The position numbers and the translations under genes were made by a program. DNA of 64,000 bases from Taxawa tesnikishii (nom. ined.) (lineage: Eukaryota; Ascomycota; Dothideomycetes; Dothideales): contig JAPDRO010000011.1 in the NCBI GenBank assembly GCA_030247885.1, positions 1 to 64,000 on the forward strand. Reading direction: 5' to 3'. The notes under the pieces are model-generated. The model was not told the origin of the DNA. It saw only the letters and a program-made list of their open reading frames with translations, and made no database searches. Positions 52,601 through 63,755 of this stretch are shown here, piece after piece. Position 1 is the first letter of the stretch. Each line of letters opens with the position of its first letter.

Positions 52601-54772
52601 GTAATAATCTTTATAAGAATATAAACGACGATAAGATATCTAAGGATCCTATCCTATTTAATTCGGAGGAGGAGGAAGAGTAATATAAAGAGAATATAAA
52701 GGAAATAGCTTTAAAGAAGAAAAGTAGTTATAGTTACTAAATTAGTAGAAGATATAAAGCTCTTTAGAAGGAGATTAATTAACTCCTAAGTAAGATATTA
52801 AATCCTAATATTACTAACTTAATAAAGAAGGTACTTTATACTATTAATAAGGATAATAAAGTATTTTATAAGGTATACCTTTTTCGACTTTATTAGAAAG
52901 CTAAATACTATATTAGAGCCCTTAGTAAAGAGTAGCTAATTATACGTATAAGAGAGTTCTTATTTAATAAAGCTTTTAAACTTAAAACTAACCTTAAGAC
53001 TATAAATTAATTCTATAAGTCTCGTAGGCTAGCTCGTACTTTTAATACTTATAGTCTCTATAGATATTAGTACTATATTCTTCTAGCTAAAAAATACGAT
53101 TATAAAGCTATTATAGAGTCTATTTTTCTAGGTACTTATAACTAGTTTTAAAAGGATAGTACTATTAATATTAATATATTCGACTAGTTATTTAAAGAGG
53201 ACCTTATAAAGAATATACTAAAAGAGCTTACTATATATAAGTACTATCTTTATCTTCTTACTAGTTAATTCGATTAAGGCTAGTTATATAACGCCTATTA
53301 TAGTTATACTTAGTAAGTTATTCGTTAAGATATATTATACTATCTAGCCTATATATACTTATAGCTCGATTATAATTAATAGTTAGTTTCCTACTTATAC
53401 TATTATAAGTACGCGACTAAAGCTAGTAAGACTAAATTTCGTTACTTAAATAATTATTTAAACTATCTTCTAGCTAGTAATAGTACTAATATAATCTAAG
53501 GAACTATATCCCTAGTAAATAAGACGAAGGATAACTATATAGTCTTAATTAAAGGTATTTACTAGTATTTTAAAGAATAGTAGTATAATATATAAGAACG
53601 TAGTAGTAATAAGACCTCTAGCGAAGCCGTTATTTATATCGATAATAAGATCTAAAGTAAGGAGGATAAAGAGAAGTATAGCTTATAATAGGAGGAAGTC
53701 CCTTATAAAGTTAAAGAGGTATATATTACCTTATTATACTTCCTTTACAATTTTAATAGAAGACTAGTTAAGAAGAGAGTAATAGTATTCTTATAGTATA
53801 TAACTATTAAAGAAGACCTTAGTACTCTAGAAATTAATACTAAAGTTAATAACTAAACTACTATTACCCTTAATTATTTAAAGTTTACTTTACTTCTATT
53901 TACGCCTTCTAGATATCCTTAGATATATAGTACGATTACGTACGCTTTTCTAATAGTTATCCCCTATATTATAAATAGCGTAGTATCTTAAGTAATTATA
54001 GGACGTACTACGTAGGCAAACCCTTATATTATAACTAAGCGTACTATCCTTTTTAGTACTAATAATAAAAAGCGTAAGAAGTTTATTAATAAGTATTACG
54101 CTAACGCCGTACGTAAGTTTTATATTTACTTTTATATAACTATAAACGCTAAGGCTTAGTACTATTTAATAAAGTCTTATAATTACTATAAGTAAAGATA
54201 TAGTAAGGTTTCTTCGGATAATAAGCTAGTAAAGTCTATTAGTTTAAAAGAGAGTTTCGAAAAGGATACTAGTAGTAAAGGTAAAGAAAAAGGATTAGCG
54301 ATAAATATTTCTAACGAAAATAATTTTAGCGAAAGTCCTTATAGTAAAGCTTTTAATATAAATACTAACTAGAAATCTTATCTTAACTACTTATCTTAAC
54401 TAAAGTAGTTATTTATATTACCCTCGCTAGTTTTTACTCTCGTCTTTCCTTAATAGATAAGTAAATTATATAACTCCTAGAGATATATAATAAGTATAGT
54501 TTATATAATACTTAGGAAATAAGTACTTAAGAAGGAAGGGAAGTATATAGTAAGGTAGCTACTAAATAGTTATAAGTTATTAGTTACGTAAAAGTTACCT
54601 TTAATTCCTACTTATTTAGTCCGTATATAAGATAGTTACTTATTTAATTAATAACTATTCTTTCTATGTCTTATTTTTATCTTATATCTTACTAACTATT
54701 ATCTTTATTACTACTTACGTAGTTACCTTTTATAGTCTTAACTTAACTTAATATAGAGTTCTCCCTACTATA
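43606..54772 (+). mobile_element. Ty3/Gypsy element (family B), 11.2 kb with both LTRs, RIP-degraded
   Basis: The LTRs are 43606-43832 and 54546-54772 (227 bp each), beginning TATAGTA and ending CTACTATA, with a 4-bp flank match GTAG on both sides. A gag-like region lies at about 44,300-45,800 with a zinc-knuckle-like stretch near 45,630. Reverse transcriptase is at about 48,200-48,620, followed by RNase H and integrase-like sequence to roughly 50,800. The RT pattern is that of a divergent fungal Gypsy lineage. A further coding-like stretch of about 2.9 kb (51,600-54,530) lies between pol and the 3' LTR. RIP has broken it in very many places. A truncated inverted copy is at 20640-24814. Confidence 0.85.
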
Positions 54773-54779
54773 GTAGTTT

Positions 54780-55270
54780 ATTAGCTAGTTTAATATAGTA
54801 TTTAATTTAATATAGTAACTATTTTAACCTAGTAGCTAGTAGCTAGTATAGTAATATTAATAGCTAGCCTAGTAGTTAATAGCTAATATAATAGTTAATA
54901 GCTAGTTAAATTTAGTAAATAGTAGCTAGTCTAATAATTAATAGCTAGTCTAGTCTAGTCTAGTAGTTAATAGCTAGTTAGTAGCTAATTTACTAGCTAG
55001 TAGCTAGTCTAATAATTAATAGCTAGTTTAATAATTAATAGTTAGTCCTTTCTAGTAGTTAATAGTTAATTTAATATAGTAGTTAATAGCTAATTTATTT
55101 TAGTAATATTAAATAAATAACTCTTTTACCCTTAGGTTTTTATATAGCTTATAAAGCTATATAAAACTTTATAGTAAAATAATAATAAACGCGACCTCTA
55201 GTCTAGTATTTAATAGCTAGTCTAGTATAATAGTTAATAGCTAGTCTAGTAATTAGTAGCTAGTTACTAA
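54780..55270. repeat. Degenerate AGTTAATAGCTAGTC minisatellite with embedded palindrome
   Basis: Repeated short motifs (TAGTAGTTAATAGCTAGTCTA and variants, roughly 15-20 bp) fill 54,780-55,090 and 55,190-55,265. Between them lies a stretch that matches 43,445-43,600 on the other side of the 11.2-kb Gypsy, including the TTTATATAGCTT/AAGCTATATAAA palindrome at 55138-55164. The Gypsy therefore landed in or next to an existing repeat array. Confidence 0.7.
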
Positions 55271-56655
55271 TTAAACTCTAGTATCTTTATAGTAAGATTT
55301 AGTACCTTATAAGCTATAGCCTTAGTATCCTTATTTCTAACTATTTCTACTTACTTTAATATAGCTATAATATAGTTATAAGCCTTACTAGTAGTAGTAT
55401 ATTATTTTAGCGTTAGTATAGTAATACGTTCTAGTATTAGTATAATAGTACGTTCTAGTGTTTTTTATAAGGTATTTACTAGTCTAGTTACCTAGTTAAT
55501 ATTTAAATAGTACGTATTAAATAACTAATAGCTAGTACTATAGTAGCGAAAATAATAGCTTTTTTACGTAACTATTCTTTCTTTTATAGCGTTAATAGTT
55601 CTAAGTATATATTATAAATACTAGTACTAGTATTTACTACTTCTTTACTAGTATTATAGTAGTAATAATATATTATTTAAACGCTAAAGGCTCGGAGATA
55701 TACTTCCTTTTAGTATAACTAATCTATTATATATAAATAGTAGTCTTCTTAACTAGTTATTCTTCTAACTATTCTCTAGTAATAGTCTTAGTAATTCTAA
55801 TAGTAGTCTTAATAATTTTAGTAGTAGTCTTAGTAATTCTAGTAGTAATATTAGTAACTTTAACTTTAGTAATATTCTTAGCCCTTTTAGTAGTAACGTT
55901 AGTAGCTAGTCTTATAGAAGATAGTACTAGTACTATAATAGTAGTTAACTCTATAAAAGCTAGTACTAGTATTATTATAAGTACTATTATAGCTACCTTT
56001 ATAGTACCTTTAAATCTAGTTATAAGTATAACCTTCTAGTTATAAGTTTCCTTTAGTAGTACTATAAAAATAGTCTTATATACTTATAGTTTATTACGTA
56101 ACTACCTAATTAATAAGTCTTACTATATAACGCGATCTTCTAGTTATTTCTTATTTAGTTATTACGAAGCCTTTATAGTAGAAGTAAGTATAACTTTAAT
56201 AAACTTAATATTTACTATATCTTTTACCTTTATAATATATATAGCGTTATTATCTAGCTTTTTTATACTTATTATAAAACGTTACTAAAGGAGTTCTTTT
56301 AGTAGACTAGTAAGGATACTCTTATAAATACTATTATAATACTTATACTATTTAATTATTCTTATAATATACGTAGTTACTTCCTTAACTTAATTAACTT
56401 AAATTACGTAATACTAGTACCTTACTCTTTTTATGCTACGTAAAGTATAATATTCGATTATATAGATTCGCTTAGTTAACATAATAAAGAGGAAGGTAAA
56501 GATAAATTACTTAGTTAACGTAATAAGGAAGGTAATAAAGAAGAAAGTAACGAGCGTAATATATATAATAATTCGATAAACTATAACTTTTACTATTACT
56601 AATATATCGCAAGAATCTAGAACTATATAAGATATATAAAAATAGTTATAATCGA
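55271..56655. other. RIP-altered DNA with short tandem repeats
   Basis: Closed frames and the same CpA-depleted composition. Tandem TAGTAATTCTAGTAGT-like units occur at 55,776-55,870. The sequence at 56,612-56,659 recurs, diverged, at 63,444-63,491 on the far side of the young Gypsy, indicating an older tandem repeat of about 48 bp at the insertion site. No gene seen. Confidence 0.65.
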
Positions 56656-56660
56656 TATAA

Positions 56661-56991
56661 TGTAACAGGTTGACCTTAGGCTAGACAGGTAAGGTAGGGA
56701 GCAGTAGTATTGTAGGTAGGCAGGTATTGGAACTGTATAGCAAAAGGCAGTGATTGAACTTGCTACATGAGTTGAGCACGAAGCTCCTATCTAAGGTAGG
56801 GAAAGGTAACTATATACTCAAGGAGACTCGTGCCTCAAAAGCTTGATCAGTTGTGCTCAGTTGATTAGTAGTACTGAGCAGTACTGAGCAACTGAGCAAC
56901 GTGCATGAATCCTGCTGCTCAGTCCAGCCAAGAACTCTTGGCTACTGAGCAGACTGCAGCTGTGGGGTTGTTGCCTGCACAGCCCGTAACA
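56661..56991 (-). repeat. 3' LTR of the young Gypsy
   Basis: 331 bp, TGTAACAGG...CCCGTAACA on the + strand. It appears identical to 63109-63439 and is preceded by the TATAA target duplication (56656-56660). It contains short repeats of TACTGAGCAG and ACTGAGCA. Confidence 0.97.
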
Positions 56992-57044
56992 CTATCCCCC
57001 TTCTAGACTAGCTTCGTCTCGGAGCTTATGTTATAATCTAGGCA

Positions 57045-57647
57045 GTGTCCATACTTCAGTCGTCATGGCTTTTCTCCACGATGCCCAAGTCAACACTTGA
57101 CTCCAGCACTATCCGTCGTCGAAAACTTGCGGATTTTATCGAATCATTTGGCGACATCATGGTTAAACCGTGCGCGACTTGCAAGAAGCACAAGAGGGTG
57201 TGTAAAGTACACGTCCGTTCTGGAAAATGCAGCGAGTGTCTGCGTCGTGGGCAACGGTGTGATCTCCGGGTCACACAGTCGGAGTGGGAGCGCCTAAAGA
57301 GTGAAAAGGCGAAACTCCGCAAAGGAATAAAGGAGGCCTACGAGGCGCAAGAGAAGGCTCGGGAAGAGTTGCGAGTTGCGTTCGCAAGGGAAATGCGGTT
57401 GCGTCAACAGATGGATCTGTTGGATAGGCGAGCAGAAGAGGCGATAGCGGTCGAGGAGGGAACAATTCGAGATTTGGAGGCGGCGGAGCAGCAAGAAGCT
57501 GAGGAGACCATCACCTTTGATAGTCCTTCCCGCGGGCTTGCTCTCAATCTTTCTCCTCAGACCTGGAGCGCGTTGGATGGGATGCCTGACTCCTTCTGGG
57601 ACTTTCCCGATTCTGGCGGTATTGCCATAGAACCCTCAGGGAGTTGA
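57045..57647 (+). CDS. Antisense accessory ORF of the young Gypsy: Zn2Cys6-like motif plus coiled coil
   Basis: An intact 200-codon frame near the element's 3' end, reading opposite to gag-pol; it overlaps the end of the chromodomain-coding sequence tail to tail by about 100 bp. Residues 43-74 carry C-x2-C-x6-C-x8-C-x2-C-x6-C (starting CATCKKHKRVC, then CSECLRRGQRC), the spacing of a fungal Zn(II)2Cys6 DNA-binding cluster. A Glu/Lys/Arg-rich helix of about 80 residues, likely a coiled coil, follows, then an acidic tail with aromatic residues. I recall similar small proteins annotated as hypothetical in many fungi. The role is unknown: regulation of the element or a DNA-binding accessory factor are guesses. 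A second in-frame Met at residue 13 could be the real start. Confidence 0.65.
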   Translation: MSILQSSWLFSTMPKSTLDSSTIRRRKLADFIESFGDIMVKPCATCKKHKRVCKVHVRSGKCSECLRRGQRCDLRVTQSEWERLKSEKAKLRKGIKEAYEAQEKAREELRVAFAREMRLRQQMDLLDRRAEEAIAVEEGTIRDLEAAEQQEAEETITFDSPSRGLALNLSPQTWSALDGMPDSFWDFPDSGGIAIEPSGS

Positions 57648-60600
57648 AGTGTTCCGTTGGTTCCCAGGTATTCTCGGTATCGTCATATCCTTTCCACTTG
57701 ACGAGGTAGTGGCGCTTTCCTCTAATCAACTTGTCGTCTAGGATCCTTTCGATCTCATAATCGGCGTTCTGGCTTTCTGGATCGATACCAGGTGGTGTGT
57801 CTTGGATAGGCGTCTCGGTGTCGGCGGGTTCCAAGAGAGAAATGTGGAATACTGGGTGTATTCTCATTCGAGCAGGTAACTCTAGCTCGTAATTGACAGG
57901 TCCTTTGACTTTTCGAATCCTGAATGGTCCGAGTTTCGTGTAGTCCAGCTTGTCGCTTGGTCGCTTAGTCTTGATGTTGCGTCGCAAAAGATAGACTTTA
58001 TCCCCCTCTTGAGAGTAGGTCCCCTAGCTCTCTTTCGGTTGTAGTAGATGCTTGCTCGGGTGGATAAGAACTTGATGTCTTTCTGTAATTCTGCATGTAG
58101 TTCTTGCAATTGTTCTACAGCGACTGTGGCTGCTTCGGCGATGAAGCCGAATTCTCGCGGTTCATGTCTGACTGTCGGTTCGAAACCATAATTCGCAAAG
58201 AAAGGTGAGACTGAAGTTGTCTCTGTTTTCGCACTGTTATATGCCAACTGTGCGACGGGTAATAGTCGTACCCAGTTATCTTGCTGATAATTGATGTAGC
58301 AGCGAAGATACTGTTCTAGGGTCTGGTTGAGTCGTTCCGTCTGTCCATCCGTCTGTGGATGATACGATGTTGACAACTTGTGATTGATTCCAAGTTGTGT
58401 TGTGAGTGATTTCAGAAGTTCGACTTAAGGAGTTTGTCTCTGTCCGAAATGATTTCCTTGGGCATAGCATGATTTGCTACAATGTTTCGGAGGAATGTGT
58501 AAGCTAGGTCTTCGGTACTGGCTGTTTCCTTGTATGGCAGGAAATACGCATACTTGGTCAATCGGTCGGTTATTACCAGTATGGAGTCGTATTTCACCTT
58601 AGTGACGGGTTCCTCGGATAGTGGTAACTTCACTATCCAGTCTAATGCGATTGAAGTCCATGCGCCAGGTGGCGTAGTCGGAGACTTCATGAGTCCATAG
58701 GGTCTGTGTCTGTCATGCTTCGTTCGTCGACAGATGTCGCACTTTCGAATGAACTCCTCTACGTACTTCCGTATTCCGGGGAAGTAGTAGGTTCGGGTGA
58801 TCCGTTCAAGAGTTTTATCGATTCCTTGATGTCCATGGATTTGCGAACTGTGAAAGTTGTCCACGAGTTCTTGTCGACACTTGGTAGGTACGTATATAAG
58901 ACCTTCAAACAGTAGAAGTCTGTTATATACCTGAAATCCCTGGTGATTCTCGGGATCACTCATGATTTCAGCCGCGATTGTGTCCTGTTCTAGTGCTTGA
59001 CGCACTTTGTTTTCGAAGTCTCGATTCTCGATAGTCAGTGTGGCCGCAATGACGTGTCGATTGTATTCGAGATTTCCTTCGGTGTCTGTTCGTAGGATAG
59101 CCTGAATCGTCTTGGGCTTATCCTTGAGGTAATCAGTTCTTCGGCTCAAAGCATCGGCTTTAGCGTTTTCTGATCCTTTCCTGTAAATGATCTGAAAGTT
59201 GTATGAAGACAACTCCTCTGACCATCGAACTTGTCTTCTGTTCAGGCTCTTCGTAGTCGTGAAGTACAGAAGATTCTTGTGATCCGTGTATACCTTGACC
59301 TGGTGTTTCGGTCCTTCAAGGTATACCTTCCATTGTTTGAAAGCATCGACAATAGCGAGTAGCTCCTTGTCGTGTATCTCGTAGTTCAGTTCTGCGGGGC
59401 TGAACTTTCTGGAGTGAAACGCAATAGGGTGCAGGCGTCCTTGCTCGTCTGGTTGACTTAGGCATGCTCCGATAGCTGCATCGGATGCATCCGTTTCTAC
59501 CGTGATTGGCTTTTCCGGATCGAACATGGCCAATACGGGTTGTGTCGTGAAGCGTTGCTTGAGTTCTTCAAAAGCGTCGTTCGCTTCCTTGGTCCATTCA
59601 AATCCTTGATCCTTCTTGGTCATGGATGTGAGGGGTGTCGTTATCCGGGAATATCCGTTGATAAACCGTCGATAGAAGTTGGCGAATCCTAGGAATGACT
59701 GGACTTCCTTGACTGAAGTTGGTGTGGGCCAACTTGTTACTGCGGTAACCTTAGATTGGTCCATCTTGAGTCCATTTCTAGTGATGATGTATCCCAGAAA
59801 CTGTACTTCCTGTACATGAAATTCGCACTTCTTCGGTTTCAATCGTAGCCGAGCCTGTTGCAATGCTTTCAGCACTAGCCGAACGTGTTTTACGTGTTCC
59901 TCTTTGGTCTTCGAATAGACCAAAATGTCGTCTAGGTACACTGTAACAAACACATCGAGATGCTGTCGTAGTACGTTGTTGATGAAAGCTTGGAACGTAG
60001 CCGGAGCATTAGTCAATCCGAAAGGCATGACCAAATACTCGTAATGTCCAAATCGGGTTCGAAACGCGGTCTTCCACTCTTCTCCGTGTTTCATACGTAT
60101 CCGGTTATAGGCTGCGGGTATGTCGAATTTCGTGAACCATTGGGCTCCTTGGAGTCGATCCTGGAGTTCCGAAATAAGTGGTAGCGGATAACTGTTCTTG
60201 ATTGTGATGTTGTTCAGTCCTCGGTAGTCGACACAGAGTCGTAAACTACCGTCTGGCTTCGGTACGAAGAGAATAGGATATCCGGCGGGTGACTGTGATT
60301 CTCGGATAAATCCCTTCCGTAAGTTCTCTTCGAGGTATGTACGAAGCGCTTCAAGCTTCTCGGCCGATAGTGGATAGATCGCCTGTTTGGTGGGTTCTTT
60401 CCCCTCCATAAGCTTGATTTCATGATCCCATGACTGGTGTTCAGGTAGTGCCTCCTGGTCACTTTCTTCCCTGAATAGTTCTTCGAACTCCTTGTATTCT
60501 GCAGGAATTGGAGTCGGTTCGGCGGCGCAAATCTCTTGCCTGCTCCATAGGATCTGTACGTTCTCGGGTTCTTCTTGAATCCGCTGTCTGGTTTCTGCTG

Positions 60601-61639
60601 CTGTCATAGCACAGATGTCAATCATGTCCAGCGCGTCGTGCACTGCAGACAGAGGCATTGACTTCATCGATTCGCTAAACGAGATTTTCTCGTTCCTCCA
60701 GTCTATCACTGGGTTGGCGTTCTTTAGCCATGGCAATCCTAGGACCACATCCGATCCCGGTGTGTCCGTGATGTCGAATCGAAGCTTCTCTCGGTGGCGT
60801 CCCATCGCAAGAGGTATCCTTCCCGTTTCTTGATCCACTACTCCGGAGTTATATTCCACGGGCTTCCCGTCGATCGCACATAGCGGAAACGGTTCTTTCT
60901 TCGCATACAGGGTCGTTCCTGTCTTTGCGGCAAACGTAGGGGTCATGAAGATCCCTGTGCATCCGGAGTCTATCAAGGCTCTCGCGGATTGACCGCATAC
61001 CTTGATCCATACTCGAAAGTTGTTCGAGTATCTAGTCGAAGCGATTGTCTGTTGCTTTCCAAGTACTGATACTGGTCCGTATCTCGTGTCAGGCCATTGT
61101 TCGGGCTTCTTCGGCGACCTGGTGCCCGAAGAGCCTATCAGTTTTTGGTTCCTGCGCAATTCTTCGTAAGATCGCTGGGGCCTGATAGTACTGAAAGTCT
61201 TGTGGGTCAACCCGAGCATGAGGGTTGACCTTAGGGTCTCGCTTCTTGTATTCTTCTTGAATAGTCTTAACTCTGAGGCGGAGTTCTCTAGGGATGTAAC
61301 CATTGTCCGGGGTTATGTATCCTCCTTGTTTAGTAAACAAGCTGCCTGGGGGACCTTCTCTTGAATAATGTCTCGGTAGCTAAGCGAAACAGTTTCGGTA
61401 AGGGGTCCTCCTTCAATAGCATTTCGAATGCTTCTTTCCACTTCTTGTAGCCAATATCGGGCTACGTCTTGGCGTGCGTGTAAGATACAGAACGCGGTAT
61501 CGTACGCTTCTCTTAGACGTTCCTGCTGACTTTGTTCCCTTAGGCTCGGTGTCGGGTGCCGAATAATAAGCTGAGCGTATCGGTCATGGATTCCCGGCTC
61601 CGAATCGTCCGATGAATTGTTTGGATCGGTCGATTCATT

Positions 61640-61720
61640 TTCGGAGCTGTCCTCCGCGGACTCTTCTCCTGCGGACTCTTCTCCTGCGGACTCTAGTCCG
61701 GTGGACTTCAGTCCGGTGAG
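61640..61720. repeat. Short tandem repeat inside the young Gypsy
   Basis: Three to four imperfect copies of a 15-bp unit (GGACTCTTCTCCTGC and variants such as GGACTTCAGTCCGGT) lie between the gag and pol regions of the element. Confidence 0.6.
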
Positions 61721-63108
61721 ATGGTTTCCATTGAGAATGCGATTCCTCTCACTTCGGCCCGTTGGGGGCTTTCTGCAGGGATCGGGCCGTCGGGATTTTC
61801 TCCGACGCTTACTCCGTCGGATCCATCGGAGTCATCCAGGTACTGTAAAGTTCTTTCCCAAGACGCCCCTTGTTGTTGTCCCGCGTTGATCCTGGTTGCT
61901 GCGAACGTCTGGGAGTTGCGTGGTTTGCTAGGGAACCATCCTGACCCTTGCTTATCACTCAGATGGGTGCGGCACGAGTCATCATAGCAGGCTGTCCAAG
62001 TGAGGCTGTTATGATGGTCCCGGGCCTCAGTAGCGGCTATCTGTCGTGGGGTCCGGTTCTAGGGAGGTTCTGTTTGCGACTGCGACAGTCTCGCAGGAAA
62101 TGTCCCTTCCTCCCGCATCCATAACAGGTTTTATCTCCCTTGTTTCCTTTGTTCTTGACGAAACCTTTCTGGGGCTTGTTGAACAGGGGTCTTCCTCTAG
62201 TGGCGTCGATCTCCATTGGCTGTGGTCCATAGTGCTCGCGAGTCTTCTGAGACTTCTTAGAGTGGAAGGGTACGTAACTTCCTTTCTTCTCTAACTGTCT
62301 TTCGTACTGACGGGTGTCAATACGAACTGCGAGTGTGTACATGGCTTCAAGATCGGTAGGGCGGTCGATCTTGGCGATTTCATCCTTAACGGAGTCCTTC
62401 AGTCCTCGATAGAACTGAGCCAGGAGGGCATCGGTATCCCATTCGGTCCTAGTGGCCAAACGCTGGAACTTGGCTAAGTACTCGGTAGCCGAAGCTCGTT
62501 GGCGTAGGTTCTGAATCTCTCTCTGCGTTCCGTTTTTCATCGATGTTCCCGAAGACCATGGTGAGCTTTTCCTGGAAAGTAGCGAAACTTTCGAAAAGAG
62601 CTCGGGTTGCCACATTTCGACTAGTTGGGGGACGCTCACGATACTCGGTGTAGTGAGGGTCAACCCAGTCGAAAGCTGGTCCTCGGAAGAACGTGATCAT
62701 GAACATGATCTTGTCCATATCATTCTGAAAATAGGCACTGTTGAACTGAATGTACAGTCCAACTTGGGTCTTGAATGCCTTCAGCTTGGCACGAGTTCCA
62801 TCGAAGGTATCCGGCATAGGGATCTTGAGAGTCCGGATAGTAGTAACTTCGCTAACCTGGGCAGGAGCCGGAACGGCTCTAGGCTGGCGGCCTGAGATGG
62901 ATGGCGTTGGGCTTGTGACACGGTCCGTCATATTGCCAAGTTGATAGGTGAGTCCGGTATGGAGTGTTGGTCTAATTGGTTGACTATCTTCGGACTCGTA
63001 GTCGGAACTGTTGTTGGAACCAGAAGAGGATTCGTCGGATGACATACACTAGTCGGTGTATCGTCGTACAATACTCAAAGCTCGGTACCCTAAGCGTGGT
63101 GCTCAAAG

Positions 63109-63439
63109 TGTAACAGGTTGACCTTAGGCTAGACAGGTAAGGTAGGGAGCAGTAGTATTGTAGGTAGGCAGGTATTGGAACTGTATAGCAAAAGGCAGTG
63201 ATTGAACTTGCTACATGAGTTGAGCACGAAGCTCCTATCTAAGGTAGGGAAAGGTAACTATATACTCAAGGAGACTCGTGCCTCAAAAGCTTGATCAGTT
63301 GTGCTCAGTTGATTAGTAGTACTGAGCAGTACTGAGCAACTGAGCAACGTGCATGAATCCTGCTGCTCAGTCCAGCCAAGAACTCTTGGCTACTGAGCAG
63401 ACTGCAGCTGTGGGGTTGTTGCCTGCACAGCCCGTAACA
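63109..63439 (-). repeat. 5' LTR of the young Gypsy
   Basis: 331 bp, followed by the TATAA target duplication at 63440-63444. It appears identical to the 3' LTR at 56661-56991. No tRNA-type primer site starting TGG is evident just inside it; the sequence there reads CTTTGAGCACCACGC on the element strand. Confidence 0.97.
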
Positions 63440-63444
63440 TATAA

Positions 63445-63755
63445 GAATCTAACGCTATACGAGATATATAAAAATAGCTATAATTAATATTATAGTTTAT
63501 ATAGTAATTTAGCCGATATAGTTATAAGCTAAAATAGTATATTTCCTTATAATAGTAATAAGTAGTAAAATAGCGAATAAAATAAGAGTTTAAATAAGGA
63601 GTAAAATAAGCATAAAAACGCGTAATTAAATAAGTAGTAACTTAGAAATAATAAAATAAAGGTCTTATAAGTAATTTATAGTATATATATATATTTAGTA
63701 GAAACGTCTTATTAATAGAGTTATTAATAAAATCGGCGTCTAGTAATAAATTCGT
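63445..63755. other. RIP-altered DNA right of the young Gypsy
   Basis: Continuation of the CpA-depleted block interrupted by the Gypsy. The first 48 bp match 56,612-56,659. The RIP-type composition stops at about 63,750, next to the stop codon of the putative gene beyond. Confidence 0.7.

Larger units (their letters stand above)
56661..63439 (-). mobile_element. Young Ty3/Gypsy chromovirus with identical LTRs, not affected by RIP
   Basis: A 6.78-kb element with 331-bp LTRs (56661-56991 and 63109-63439) that I read as identical, beginning TGTAACAGG and ending CCCGTAACA, flanked by TATAA on both sides. On the minus strand, in order: gag (about 63,045 down to 62,040) with zinc knuckle CYGCGRKGHFLRDC; protease (ALIDSGC, near 60,970); reverse transcriptase (YLDDIL, near 59,930); RNase H; integrase with an HHCC zinc-binding region near 58,750-58,870; and a chromodomain near 57,640-57,770. 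A purine-rich tract (AGAAGGGGGATAG) lies just before the 3' LTR. It looks nearly whole, with roughly four breaks in its frames. Identical LTRs and normal dinucleotide content mark it as very recent. Confidence 0.95.

Noticed and set aside
6346-56655. AT-rich block as a regional centromere
   Set aside because: It lies within 60 kb of the telomere, consists of recognisable RIP-altered transposons and contains an intact-looking gene. The sequence gives no centromere evidence.
58706-62944. Further + strand open frames within the young Gypsy
   Set aside because: They mirror the minus-strand gag-pol coding sequence and carry no motif, unlike the frame at 57045-57647.
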